Assembly (NCBI GenBank): GCA_903918155.1
Contig: CAIXDD010000100.1
Coordinates: forward strand, 1-6,799
Direction: 5' to 3'
From: an uncultured Hyphomicrobiales bacterium
GTDB taxonomy: Bacteria > Pseudomonadota > Alphaproteobacteria > Rhizobiales > Beijerinckiaceae
Length of the DNA stretch: 6,799 bases
Shown: in pieces, positions 1 through 5,386 of the stretch
Position numbering within the stretch: the first letter of the stretch is position 1
Layout: every line of letters starts with the position of its first letter
Made by a program: the position numbers and the translations under genes
The notes under the pieces: model-generated
The model's input: the letters and a program-made list of their open reading frames with translations, nothing else
The model's database searches: none
Told to the model about the DNA's origin: nothing

Positions 1-1625
1 CGAATGGTTTCACGAAACACGCAAGGTACCTGCCGCCCGCCCTCACCGAAGGCTACAGGGATCTTGGCGTCGTCGCTTTGTCCAGCCCCTTGATCGTGGA
101 CGCTGATCCGGATGGCGAGACGGAAGTCACCGTCAATGCGTTTCCTGAATATGATAGCCCCCTGGCGACAGGCGATGGAGCGCGGCCCGCTGGCACGGTC
201 TACGCCTTGAACGTCGCCGGACTGAAAAGCATTCGCCTCGCCGGCGACATCGTTTCCGGAAAGGATGACGCTGACATTGCGTCCTTGATCTCTGATCGAC
301 TCCACAACCAGGCGATGGAGCGTGTCTGGCGCGGCTCCCTGTTTGACAAAAGCAACCTTCCCGCCACATCGCACTTTGAACTCACGATCGACGGCGTAGC
401 TCATGAAGTGACCTTCAGGCACAAGGATGTGAATGGCGCCTCGCTCGACCCGGCGACATTCGATGCGCCCACGCTCCCCGGCCTGAAAATCGGCCTTGTT
501 CCAGAAGGTGGGCAATATCGCGTGGAGATCGCCGGCCTTCGTCGCATGTCCCAGATCGCGCCGACGGTCGGCTTCAATGGAATAGCTGCTAGCAATCTTG
601 GGCTGAGGCCCGGATTGGTCAGCACGACGCTGATCGCCCAAAAAGCATCCTCGCCTCCCGGACCCGATGACGCGCCTGTCGTTCTTCGCATCGCAACCTC
701 CGCCAGCGAAATGGATCTGGTGATTAACAGCGCCAACGGAACGTCCGCCGATGGCAGCATCACATGGAGCTTCGATGGGAGCGGAAGGCTTCGACTCACC
801 AGCCTTGACGAAGGATTGACCTTCGCCACAAAGACGAGCGCAGAACGAGACGCCGCGATTTCGCTTGGCTTTGTCGGCACGGACCGCACAATCATTCGCG
901 ACGGCGCGAAAATAAAACTCAAGACCACGATCGAGAGCGAGCGTGCGACGCTTGCGGATTCGTCGGACAGCGTCTCACGTGTCGCCTATTCCGTGCATTT
1001 TGACGGAAAGCTGCCCGAAGACATCATCGTCGCCGTCAAGGGTGATATCGATGGCCAGCGCATCCTTGCAAGCAATGTTCAGGAGCCGGCGGTTCGCGAA
1101 AATCCCCGCGCGCCAGATCTGAAAGTGCGCATCTTGAGCACCGGCGAAGATGGGGTTCTTGAGATCTTTGACGCTAACACGCAAACAAGCCTCGCCCATC
1201 GCGCCTGGAAGCCAGGCGACGTGATTTCCTATCAAGACATGAGCTTCCGTCTAAATACGGCGTCGCGCGCCGGTGACGAATTCTCCGTCGTTCGCGATCA
1301 GGTTCGGGAGCTCGATAACCGCAATGCTTTGCTCCTTTCCGGACTGCGGGACGCCCTCTTGCTAGATCGCTATGGCGGGTCCTTTCAGGACGCCTATGCG
1401 CTCGCCGCCGCTGAATTCGGTGCCAACGCGGAATCCGCGGTCATCACGACAAACAGCAGCAAGCAAGCCGCCTCAGAGCTGCGCTCTGTTCTTGAAGGCA
1501 AGACGGGCGTGAATCTTGATTCCGAGGCAGCGGACCTGATCCGGTTCCAACAGGCCTATCAAGCCGCCGCCCAAGTGGTCTCCGTCGCGCGAGACATGTT
1601 CCAGACAATTCTGAAAACATTCTGA
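1..1625 (+). CDS. flgK: Flagellar hook-associated protein 1 FlgK, 5'-truncated by window edge
   Basis: FlgK forms the first junction ring between hook and filament outside the cell and is exported by the flagellar type III apparatus. The frame is open from base 3 with no stop, so 540 residues are visible and the N-terminal D0 helix lies outside the window; the TTG at 78 is not a credible start. The last 36 residues are the diagnostic FlgK C-terminus: a VNLDSEAADLIRFQQAYQ block, then a helix ending DMFQTILKTF, as in FlgK and related rod/hook proteins. Around visible residues 414-440 is the usual 'F-R-L ... GDEFSV' strand followed by a DNRNALLLSGL helix. Between the two ends lies a long, variable, beta-rich part (roughly visible residues 60-400). 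It contains an LPEDIIVAVKG segment that I associate with FlgK of rhizobial relatives (from memory). flgL begins 9 bases after the TGA, so the two are very likely one operon. Confidence is high for FlgK; the true start and full length cannot be seen. Confidence 0.93.
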   Translation, partial: NGFTKHARYLPPALTEGYRDLGVVALSSPLIVDADPDGETEVTVNAFPEYDSPLATGDGARPAGTVYALNVAGLKSIRLAGDIVSGKDDADIASLISDRLHNQAMERVWRGSLFDKSNLPATSHFELTIDGVAHEVTFRHKDVNGASLDPATFDAPTLPGLKIGLVPEGGQYRVEIAGLRRMSQIAPTVGFNGIAASNLGLRPGLVSTTLIAQKASSPPGPDDAPVVLRIATSASEMDLVINSANGTSADGSITWSFDGSGRLRLTSLDEGLTFATKTSAERDAAISLGFVGTDRTIIRDGAKIKLKTTIESERATLADSSDSVSRVAYSVHFDGKLPEDIIVAVKGDIDGQRILASNVQEPAVRENPRAPDLKVRILSTGEDGVLEIFDANTQTSLAHRAWKPGDVISYQDMSFRLNTASRAGDEFSVVRDQVRELDNRNALLLSGLRDALLLDRYGGSFQDAYALAAAEFGANAESAVITTNSSKQAASELRSVLEGKTGVNLDSEAADLIRFQQAYQAAAQVVSVARDMFQTILKTF

Positions 1626-1634
1626 GGTTGAACC

Positions 1635-2543
1635 ATGCAAGTCAGCACGAGCACGTTCTACCGCACGCAATCCGAGCAATTGCAAAATTTGCAAACGGAA
1701 AGCGCCAATCTTCAAAAGACGATTGCGACCGGAAAAAACATCGAAGGGCCGTCTGAAGATCCGATCGCCTTCTCGGATATCGCGCGAATGCTTAATCAGC
1801 TCGATAATGTCGAGCAATACAAGCGCAATATCACAAGCGCCAGCGCACGGTTGAACATGGAGGAAAATGTTCTCTCCCAGGTCACGAACACCGTGACGCG
1901 GATGCAGGAGCTTGCGATCTACGCCCTGAACGACACGCTCAATAGCGGCGACCGAAAGGCGATGGCCCACGAAGTCTCTCTTCTTCGCGACATGCTTGTC
2001 GATCTCGCGAATACGAAAGATCCCAATGGGGCGGCTCTTTTTGGCGGATTTCGTGACACCGATCAGACATTCGTCAAGGACGTCAGCGGAGAGGTTGAAT
2101 ATCAGGGCGACGACAGCGTGATTTACACGACGATCGGCACAGAGATCGACGTCAGCATCAGCTCGTCAGGTCTCGACACCTTCATGCGGATTCCCACCAG
2201 ACGCGCACCGACAGGCGAGCCATTATTCAAAATCGTTCAGGACATGTTGACGGATCTCGAAAACGGAAATCCGCCCAATGGGGCTCGCGACAATTTGGCC
2301 GACGCAATGGATCATTTCACCTTTCGACAGACGATCACCGGAACGCGGCTATCGAGGCTAGAGACGCAAAATATTTCACTCGATCAGGACGCCCTGTCTG
2401 CGAAATCGATCCTTTCACAGGTTCAAGACACGAATATCGAGGAAGCCGTCACAAAGCTCAAGCAAAGGCTTTTGAGCCTTGAGGCGGGCCAAGCCTCCTT
2501 CGTGAAAATCTCGGAATTGTCGCTGTTCAATTATCTGCGCTAG
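1635..2543 (+). CDS. flgL: Flagellar hook-associated protein 3 FlgL
   Basis: FlgL forms the second junction ring, between FlgK and the first flagellin subunits. The 302-residue product has the flagellin-family plan. An N-terminal helical domain (about residues 1-140) starts with VSTSTFYRTQ, carries the conserved LQKTIATGKNIEGPSEDP turn, and ends in a coiled-coil-like stretch finishing NTKDPNGAALFGGF, a FlgL hallmark. A short beta-rich middle (about 145-200) is followed by a C-terminal helical domain (about 215-302) ending LSLFNYLR. The length is typical for FlgL and shorter than most flagellins. The ATG at 1635 is preceded by GAGG (1624-1627), which overlaps the flgK stop and gives 7-base spacing, so translation is probably coupled to flgK. 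The stop lies inside the 3' end of the opposing small gene (17-base antisense overlap). Base composition is lower in GC than flagellin downstream; one 60-base stretch (1681-1740) is about 42% GC. Nothing looks broken. Confidence 0.95.
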   Translation: MQVSTSTFYRTQSEQLQNLQTESANLQKTIATGKNIEGPSEDPIAFSDIARMLNQLDNVEQYKRNITSASARLNMEENVLSQVTNTVTRMQELAIYALNDTLNSGDRKAMAHEVSLLRDMLVDLANTKDPNGAALFGGFRDTDQTFVKDVSGEVEYQGDDSVIYTTIGTEIDVSISSSGLDTFMRIPTRRAPTGEPLFKIVQDMLTDLENGNPPNGARDNLADAMDHFTFRQTITGTRLSRLETQNISLDQDALSAKSILSQVQDTNIEEAVTKLKQRLLSLEAGQASFVKISELSLFNYLR

Positions 2544-2967
2544 TCGGGGGCTCCGGAGAAAAGCCCGCCTTCATATAGATCGACTTCAACCGAGGCATTC
2601 TGTCGAGATGTTCGACCCATTCGAGATCGAAGGGCGGCCCTAGCCATCCGCCGCTGGCCTTCAGACGTTCGGTCAAAGATTTCACGCCGCTGCGCGCAGC
2701 GTCGATCTGGGCGAGCTGTTCGGGCGAGAGGTCATTGAGGTTTGACTGGACGAGCTCGACTTCGAACAGAACCAGTGGATCAATCATCGCCGCACGTTCC
2801 ATCCGCAATTGGGAAGGATCAGCTACGATGGAGTCATGGTCGTTCATTTTCGACAATTGCGCCTGAATGTCCCGCAGCTGTCCGCTTTGCTGCATGAAAA
2901 GCGAAGCGACGGCGACGATCAGCAGCAGGACGACGGACACGACCGCGACGACGGCGAACAGATCCAT
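2527..2967 (-). CDS. Small single-pass membrane protein of unknown function
   Basis: The 146-residue product has an N-terminal hydrophobic segment at residues 3-24 (LFAVVAVVSVVLLLIVAVASLF), the only membrane span, with almost nothing before it. An amphipathic, probably coiled-coil stretch follows (about 26-44, QQSGQLRDIQAQLSK). The rest is soluble and mostly helical, with SPEQLAQIDAARSG at 81-94 and a Trp/Pro-rich tail (GGWLGPPFDLEWVEHLDRMP) near 106-125. I do not recognise the family. The start was set at the ATG at 2967 rather than a start at 3042, because AGAGGAA lies just upstream with good spacing and the hydrophobic segment then sits at the N-terminus. It lies between flgL, which it meets tail to tail with a 17-base overlap, and the transglycosylase gene, from which it diverges. 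The position suggests a flagellar or envelope role, but that is inference only. Codon positions are GC-biased like a real gene. Confidence 0.72.
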   Translation of the reverse strand: MDLFAVVAVVSVVLLLIVAVASLFMQQSGQLRDIQAQLSKMNDHDSIVADPSQLRMERAAMIDPLVLFEVELVQSNLNDLSPEQLAQIDAARSGVKSLTERLKASGGWLGPPFDLEWVEHLDRMPRLKSIYMKAGFSPEPPTSADN

Positions 2968-2972
2968 GGTAA

Positions 2973-2980
2973 TTCCTCTC
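2973..2980 (-). promoter_or_regulatory. Ribosome binding site deciding the start of the small membrane protein
   Basis: On the minus strand GAGAGGAA precedes the ATG at 2967, with the AGGA core about 6-8 bases away. It is the best Shine-Dalgarno match upstream of this gene and is the reason for choosing this start over the longer reading frame from 3042. It overlaps the palindrome at 2979-2990 by two bases. Confidence 0.65.
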
Positions 2981-2990
2981 TTCGCGAAGA
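2979..2990. repeat. 12-bp perfect palindrome TCTTCGCGAAGA in the divergent intergenic region
   Basis: TCTTCGCGAAGA equals its own reverse complement. It lies in the leader of the small membrane protein gene and about 45-55 bases upstream of the sigma-54-like promoter of the transglycosylase gene. It could be an operator for a dimeric regulator or chance; no known regulator motif was recognised. A second intergenic palindrome at 5224-5235 is built from the same CTTCG/CGAAG half-sites in the opposite arrangement. Confidence 0.35.
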
Positions 2991-3034
2991 TTAGCAGATC
3001 GCGGCGGAATTCCAAATAAGGGGATGAACGAATC

Positions 3035-3050
3035 TGGCCCATGAATTGCT
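3035..3050 (+). promoter_or_regulatory. Sigma-54-type promoter (-24/-12) for the transglycosylase gene
   Basis: The sequence reads TGGCCCA-TGAA-TTGCT against the RpoN consensus TGGCACG-N4-TTGCW. The invariant GG (3036-3037) and GC (3048-3049) are separated by exactly 10 bases, the TTGC block is perfect, and a C precedes the TGG (Y in the extended consensus). Transcription would start near 3061, leaving a leader of about 24 bases before the ATG at 3085. Sigma-54 control of mid-class flagellar genes is established in Caulobacter and Rhodobacter; here it is inferred from sequence alone. Confidence 0.6.
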
Positions 3051-3084
3051 ATGACATTTGGACAGTTCACCTTGGGTTAGTCAG

Positions 3085-4338
3085 ATGACCGTTGAGCAGG
3101 TTTCAAACCGCCAGGAACAGATCGCCTCCATCATTCGGCGCGCGGCGCAGAATACGGATCAGGACTTCAATTATCTGCTCACGCAGGCGCGGGTGGAGAG
3201 CGGCCTTAATCCGAACGCCAGCGCGAAGACGAGCAGTGCGACCGGTCTTTACCAATTCACGAGCGGAACCTGGATCGACCTCGTCAAGCGACACGGCGAC
3301 AAGGTCGGTCTTGACGGCGACGCGCAGGCCTTGCGCAACGGCTCAGCGACGCCTGATGTGAAGTCGTCCCTCCTTTCAAGGCGCACCGATCCCCGCCTGT
3401 CCGCTGAAATGGCCGCCCGCTTCGCTATTGATAATGCGCAGGCGTTATCGCGCTCCGGTCATCAGAATCTGGGCTCGACGGAACTCTATCTGGCGCATTT
3501 CCTCGGGCCGAAAGGCGCGGACGTCTTTCTTACAGGCCTGAAGAAGTCGCCGAATGCGCCTGCAGCGCAGGCGCTTCCGCAAGCAGCGCAGGCCAATGTT
3601 CCCGTCTTCTACAACAGGGGCGCGCCTCGCAGCTTCAGCGAGATCTTCTCGCAGTTTCAGCGCAAGTTCGAGGGTTCGCCCGCAACGACGCCCGCTGCGA
3701 CGCCCGCCGCGCCTTCGGTTGTCGCCGCCGCTCCTGGCGCGGCGATCGCACGCGCCGTCACCCCTCGCGCGTCATCTCCCTCCCCCGATGTCGCCGCTCC
3801 GGGCGGCCGCGCGGCCAAAGTCGCACCGCTGTCAGCGCCCAAGCCGTCCTCCGCGCCTGCGGCCCCGAAGGCGGCCGAGCCGCAGCTTGAAGCCGTTAAG
3901 ATGGACGCGGCGCCGGCGGATATGGGCCGCGTCGCCGCGAATGCGCTGCGCGAGGCGTCGCAGGAAACAGGCGTTCCGGTATCGGACATGCCGCTTGATG
4001 CAGCGGCGCTCGGCTCGTTCCTTCGCAATTTCGACTTGCAGAAGACGGACCCCGCTTTGGCGCCCATCATCAATGATTCCGAGACGCGTGACGCCTCGTC
4101 TGGTGCCGGCGTGGGTTGGAGCGAGACGGCGGAATTCGATCTCAATCTGTCAGGTCACGCTATTGGCGGTCGCCTGCTTGTGAAGGCGGCCGATCCTCGC
4201 GACGCCGGCGCGCCAGGCAATGCGATTGAGGATGAGCCCCGCTCAGCTCCTGTCGCAGGAGCGCGAGCGACCTATGCCGATTACGCCTCGCTTTGGGGCG
4301 GCGCGTCCAAGGCCGCTCCGTCGCAGCCCTCAAAGTAA
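3085..4338 (+). CDS. SLT-domain lytic transglycosylase, probably the flagellar peptidoglycan-opening enzyme
   Basis: Lytic transglycosylases cleave the MurNAc-GlcNAc bond with formation of 1,6-anhydro-MurNAc. In alphaproteobacteria a separate enzyme of this type (SltF in Rhodobacter, PleA in Caulobacter) opens the wall for the rod because FlgJ lacks its enzymatic domain. The 417-residue product has the SLT fold at about residues 10-155: catalytic Glu38 in ARVESGLNP, then SSATGLYQFTSGTW (51-63), and ELYLAHFLGPKGA (133-145). A segment FYNRGAPRSFSEIFSQFQRKF (175-195) follows, then a low-complexity Ala/Pro linker (about 198-290). The C-terminal region includes a GVGWSETAEFDLNLSG strand-like segment of unknown function. 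No Sec signal peptide or membrane span is visible. The ATG at 3085 was chosen over an in-frame TTG at 3058 because the sigma-54-like promoter predicts transcription from about 3061. No strong Shine-Dalgarno is seen. Family assignment is firm; the flagellar role is inferred from neighbours. Confidence 0.87.
   Translation: MTVEQVSNRQEQIASIIRRAAQNTDQDFNYLLTQARVESGLNPNASAKTSSATGLYQFTSGTWIDLVKRHGDKVGLDGDAQALRNGSATPDVKSSLLSRRTDPRLSAEMAARFAIDNAQALSRSGHQNLGSTELYLAHFLGPKGADVFLTGLKKSPNAPAAQALPQAAQANVPVFYNRGAPRSFSEIFSQFQRKFEGSPATTPAATPAAPSVVAAAPGAAIARAVTPRASSPSPDVAAPGGRAAKVAPLSAPKPSSAPAAPKAAEPQLEAVKMDAAPADMGRVAANALREASQETGVPVSDMPLDAAALGSFLRNFDLQKTDPALAPIINDSETRDASSGAGVGWSETAEFDLNLSGHAIGGRLLVKAADPRDAGAPGNAIEDEPRSAPVAGARATYADYASLWGGASKAAPSQPSK
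3688..3711 (+). repeat. Tandem 12-bp repeat in the Ala/Pro linker of the transglycosylase
   Basis: ACGCCCGCTGCG is followed directly by ACGCCCGCCGCG (11 of 12 bases identical), each encoding part of a Thr-Pro-Ala-Ala unit. It looks like a small in-frame duplication in a low-complexity linker, a place where length variation between strains would be expected. Confidence 0.6.
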
Positions 4339-4342
4339 TAGG

Positions 4343-4356
4343 CGCGCGCTCGCGCG
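4343..4356. terminator. Possible short GC hairpin between convergent genes
   Basis: CGCGCG-CT-CGCGCG lies 4 bases after the transglycosylase stop, in the 37-base gap before the stop of the opposing gene. A 6-bp stem would leave only a 2-base loop, so the usable stem is about 4-5 bp, and no T-tract follows on either strand. It may help end transcription from both sides, but it is not a canonical intrinsic terminator. Confidence 0.25.
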
Positions 4357-4375
4357 GTCGATTCAACTGAACGTC

Positions 4376-4924
4376 TTATGGACCGGGTGGCGCGAGCCGC
4401 TCGGCCGTCCCGCTCTCGATCAATTCTTCTGCGTCGTGAGGCTCGACTTCGATCAAAATCCCCGCCGGCAAGCTGACGCCGCGCACGAGCCCCGCCTTCA
4501 CCAGCCTCAGCTTCACCAGAGACGACCCCTCTCCGTCCGATCCCTGCGCAGCGCTCGCACGCGCGGAACGTGCGCGCGAACCTGCATTCGCAGCATCCTG
4601 AATGATCTCACCAGGAGCGCGCTTGCGATAAGGCGCTGCGCGTTCGTCGGGCGGCGGGCCATCCTCGCGGACATAGGCCGCGCGCAGTTTGACGAGCGCG
4701 TTCCACATCCGCAGCAAGCGAATGCGATCCGCCAGAATGGCGGGCTCCGAATTCTGGACGCGAGACAGGCTGGCCACGGCGTCGCGCACGAGCGCGATAT
4801 GAGCGATGCGGCCGGCCTCCGAGAGCGTGGATATGTCAGCGCCGAGGATCTTCTTCACGTCGGTCTTGCGCGACGCGGGCTCCGCCTTTTTCGAGGCTTT
4901 CGCAGATCCTGCAGCTTCGCTCAA
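4376..4924 (-). CDS. Hypothetical protein, two-domain, with a phage-like C-terminal segment
   Basis: The product has 182 residues. Residues 1-25 are basic and low in complexity (AAGSAKASKKAEPASRK). Residues 25-88 are helical and conserved-looking (DISTLSEAGRIAHIALV ... RIRLLRMWNALVKLRAAYV). Residues 88-135 are a Pro/Arg/Ala/Ser linker. Residues 136-175 (VKLRLVKAGLVRGVSLPAG, then ILIEVEPHDAEELIESGTAE) resemble the short 'V-K-x-L ... PAG-x-x-I-E-V ... A-x-x-L-I-x-x-G-x-A' domain of small phage or prophage proteins, as I remember that pattern; this is not proven. The start is TTG (4924-4922), whose TTGA overlaps the TGA stop of the upstream 62-residue gene, so translation by re-initiation is likely; no good independent ribosome site is seen. 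Codons have a strong G/C third-position bias, which supports a real gene over the Arg-rich reading on the other strand. Function is unknown. It is convergent with the transglycosylase gene and not evidently flagellar. Confidence 0.7.
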   Translation of the reverse strand: MSEAAGSAKASKKAEPASRKTDVKKILGADISTLSEAGRIAHIALVRDAVASLSRVQNSEPAILADRIRLLRMWNALVKLRAAYVREDGPPPDERAAPYRKRAPGEIIQDAANAGSRARSARASAAQGSDGEGSSLVKLRLVKAGLVRGVSLPAGILIEVEPHDAEELIESGTAERLAPPGP

Positions 4925-5109
4925 GATTGCGCGCTCAGCGGCTGCGCGCTTCCCTGAATGCCGCGCGTGCCAAGCTCCGCCGGCCAGCTGTTGGGATCGG
5001 CCAAAATGGCGACCAGCTTCCCCTGAGCCATGCTTTCAGCCGCCTCGACGCTCTCGGCCTCAATAATCATTTCACCGTCCACGATCCATTTCACCGAATA
5101 AGCAGGCAT
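4921..5109 (-). CDS. Small hypothetical protein (62 aa), first gene of a two-gene operon
   Basis: The product begins MPAYSVKWIVDGEMIIEAES and continues VEAAESMAQGKLVAIL. This pattern of two beta strands followed by a helix, with an 'I-E-A-E-S-x-E-A-A' turn, is seen in many small phage and accessory proteins of unknown role. The rest (NSWPAELGTRGIQGSAQPLSAQS) looks disordered. No signal peptide, membrane span or metal-binding motif is visible. The ATG at 5109-5107 is preceded on the minus strand by GGAG at a spacing of 7 bases. Its stop overlaps the start of the downstream gene (TTGA), so the two are almost certainly co-translated. A sigma-54-like promoter at 5197-5183 points at it, with a predicted leader of about 62 bases. 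I do not recognise a family with confidence. Confidence 0.68.
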   Translation of the reverse strand: MPAYSVKWIVDGEMIIEAESVEAAESMAQGKLVAILADPNSWPAELGTRGIQGSAQPLSAQS

Positions 5110-5182
5110 GTCAAATCTCCGACGCTATACGCACGAGTCTGCGTGAAATCAGCGCTATGCCGTCTTCCACGCCCCCTTACTG

Positions 5183-5197
5183 GCAAACATGGCGCCA
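5183..5197 (-). promoter_or_regulatory. Sigma-54-type promoter for the 62-aa/182-aa gene pair
   Basis: Read on the minus strand: TGGCGCC-ATGT-TTGC, against the consensus TGGCACG-N4-TTGC. The GG and GC are exactly 10 bases apart and the TTGC block is perfect; the following base is C rather than A/T. Predicted transcription start is near 5171, giving a leader of about 62 bases to the ATG at 5109. A perfect palindrome lies about 30-40 bases upstream of the -24 element (5224-5235), a possible activator site. Confidence 0.5.
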
Positions 5198-5223
5198 CAA
5201 TGCGACGCGGTTTTCGTCACTCA

Positions 5224-5235
5224 CGAAGCGCTTCG
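5224..5235. repeat. 12-bp perfect palindrome CGAAGCGCTTCG between divergent genes
   Basis: CGAAGCGCTTCG equals its own reverse complement. It lies in the 277-base divergent region, between the minus-strand sigma-54-like promoter and the plus-strand sigma-28-like promoter, so a regulator bound here could affect either. No known operator was recognised. It could also fold as a short hairpin, though no T-tract follows. Confidence 0.35.
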
Positions 5236-5259
5236 GGGAAGAAATCGCAGCCGCGCCCC

Positions 5260-5286
5260 TAAAAAATATTCCGAATGCGCCGTTCT
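5260..5286 (+). promoter_or_regulatory. Sigma-28 (FliA)-type flagellin promoter
   Basis: TAAA (5260-5263) is followed after exactly 15 bases by GCCGTTCT (5279-5286); the FliA consensus is TAAA-N15-GCCGATAA. The -35 core is 4/4 and the -10 element 5/8, including the important GCCG. Transcription would begin near 5293, leaving about 90 bases of leader before the flagellin ATG. A weak sigma-54-like match on the plus strand at 5181-5195 lacks the TT of the -12 element. Within the predicted leader, small inverted repeats (CTGA-CA-TCAG near 5300-5309, and GGGCT at 5296-5300 with AGCCC at 5344-5348) could form structure. Confidence 0.5.
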
Positions 5287-5386
5287 CCTTGCTGCGGGCT
5301 GACATCAGGCGACTGAAAGGCTCGACCTAACAGGGCGCCGGCCAGCCCGTCACATGAGGCCCAGGCGCAAAGAGCAGGAGCAGGCA

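Noticed and set aside
78..80. TTG as the start of flgK
   Set aside because: The frame is open back to base 3 and the FlgK N-terminal helix is missing, so the gene begins before the window.
401..928. Minus-strand open frame of 175 codons opposite flgK
   Set aside because: Antisense to a clear FlgK coding region; no motif and no ribosome site that stood out.
2548..2566. Possible hairpin GGGCT...AGCCC after flgL as a terminator
   Set aside because: Only a 5-bp stem with a 9-base loop and no T-tract; it also lies in the coding 3' end of the opposing gene.
3058..3060. TTG as the start of the transglycosylase
   Set aside because: It lies upstream of the transcript start predicted from the sigma-54-like promoter and has no ribosome site; the ATG at 3085 is preferred.
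3554..4183. Arg-rich plus-strand open frame inside the transglycosylase gene
   Set aside because: Frame-shifted reading of the GC-rich Ala/Pro linker; low-complexity Arg/Pro/Ser product.
4220..4957. Plus-strand open frame of 245 codons across the transglycosylase 3' end and the minus-strand gene
   Set aside because: Very Arg-rich with no recognisable domain; it overlaps two better-supported genes and has no sensible ribosome site.
5181..5195. Sigma-54-like match on the plus strand toward flagellin (TGGCAAACATGGCGC)
   Set aside because: GG-N10-GC spacing is right but the -12 element reads GCGC, not TTGC; it is mostly the reverse side of the better minus-strand site.
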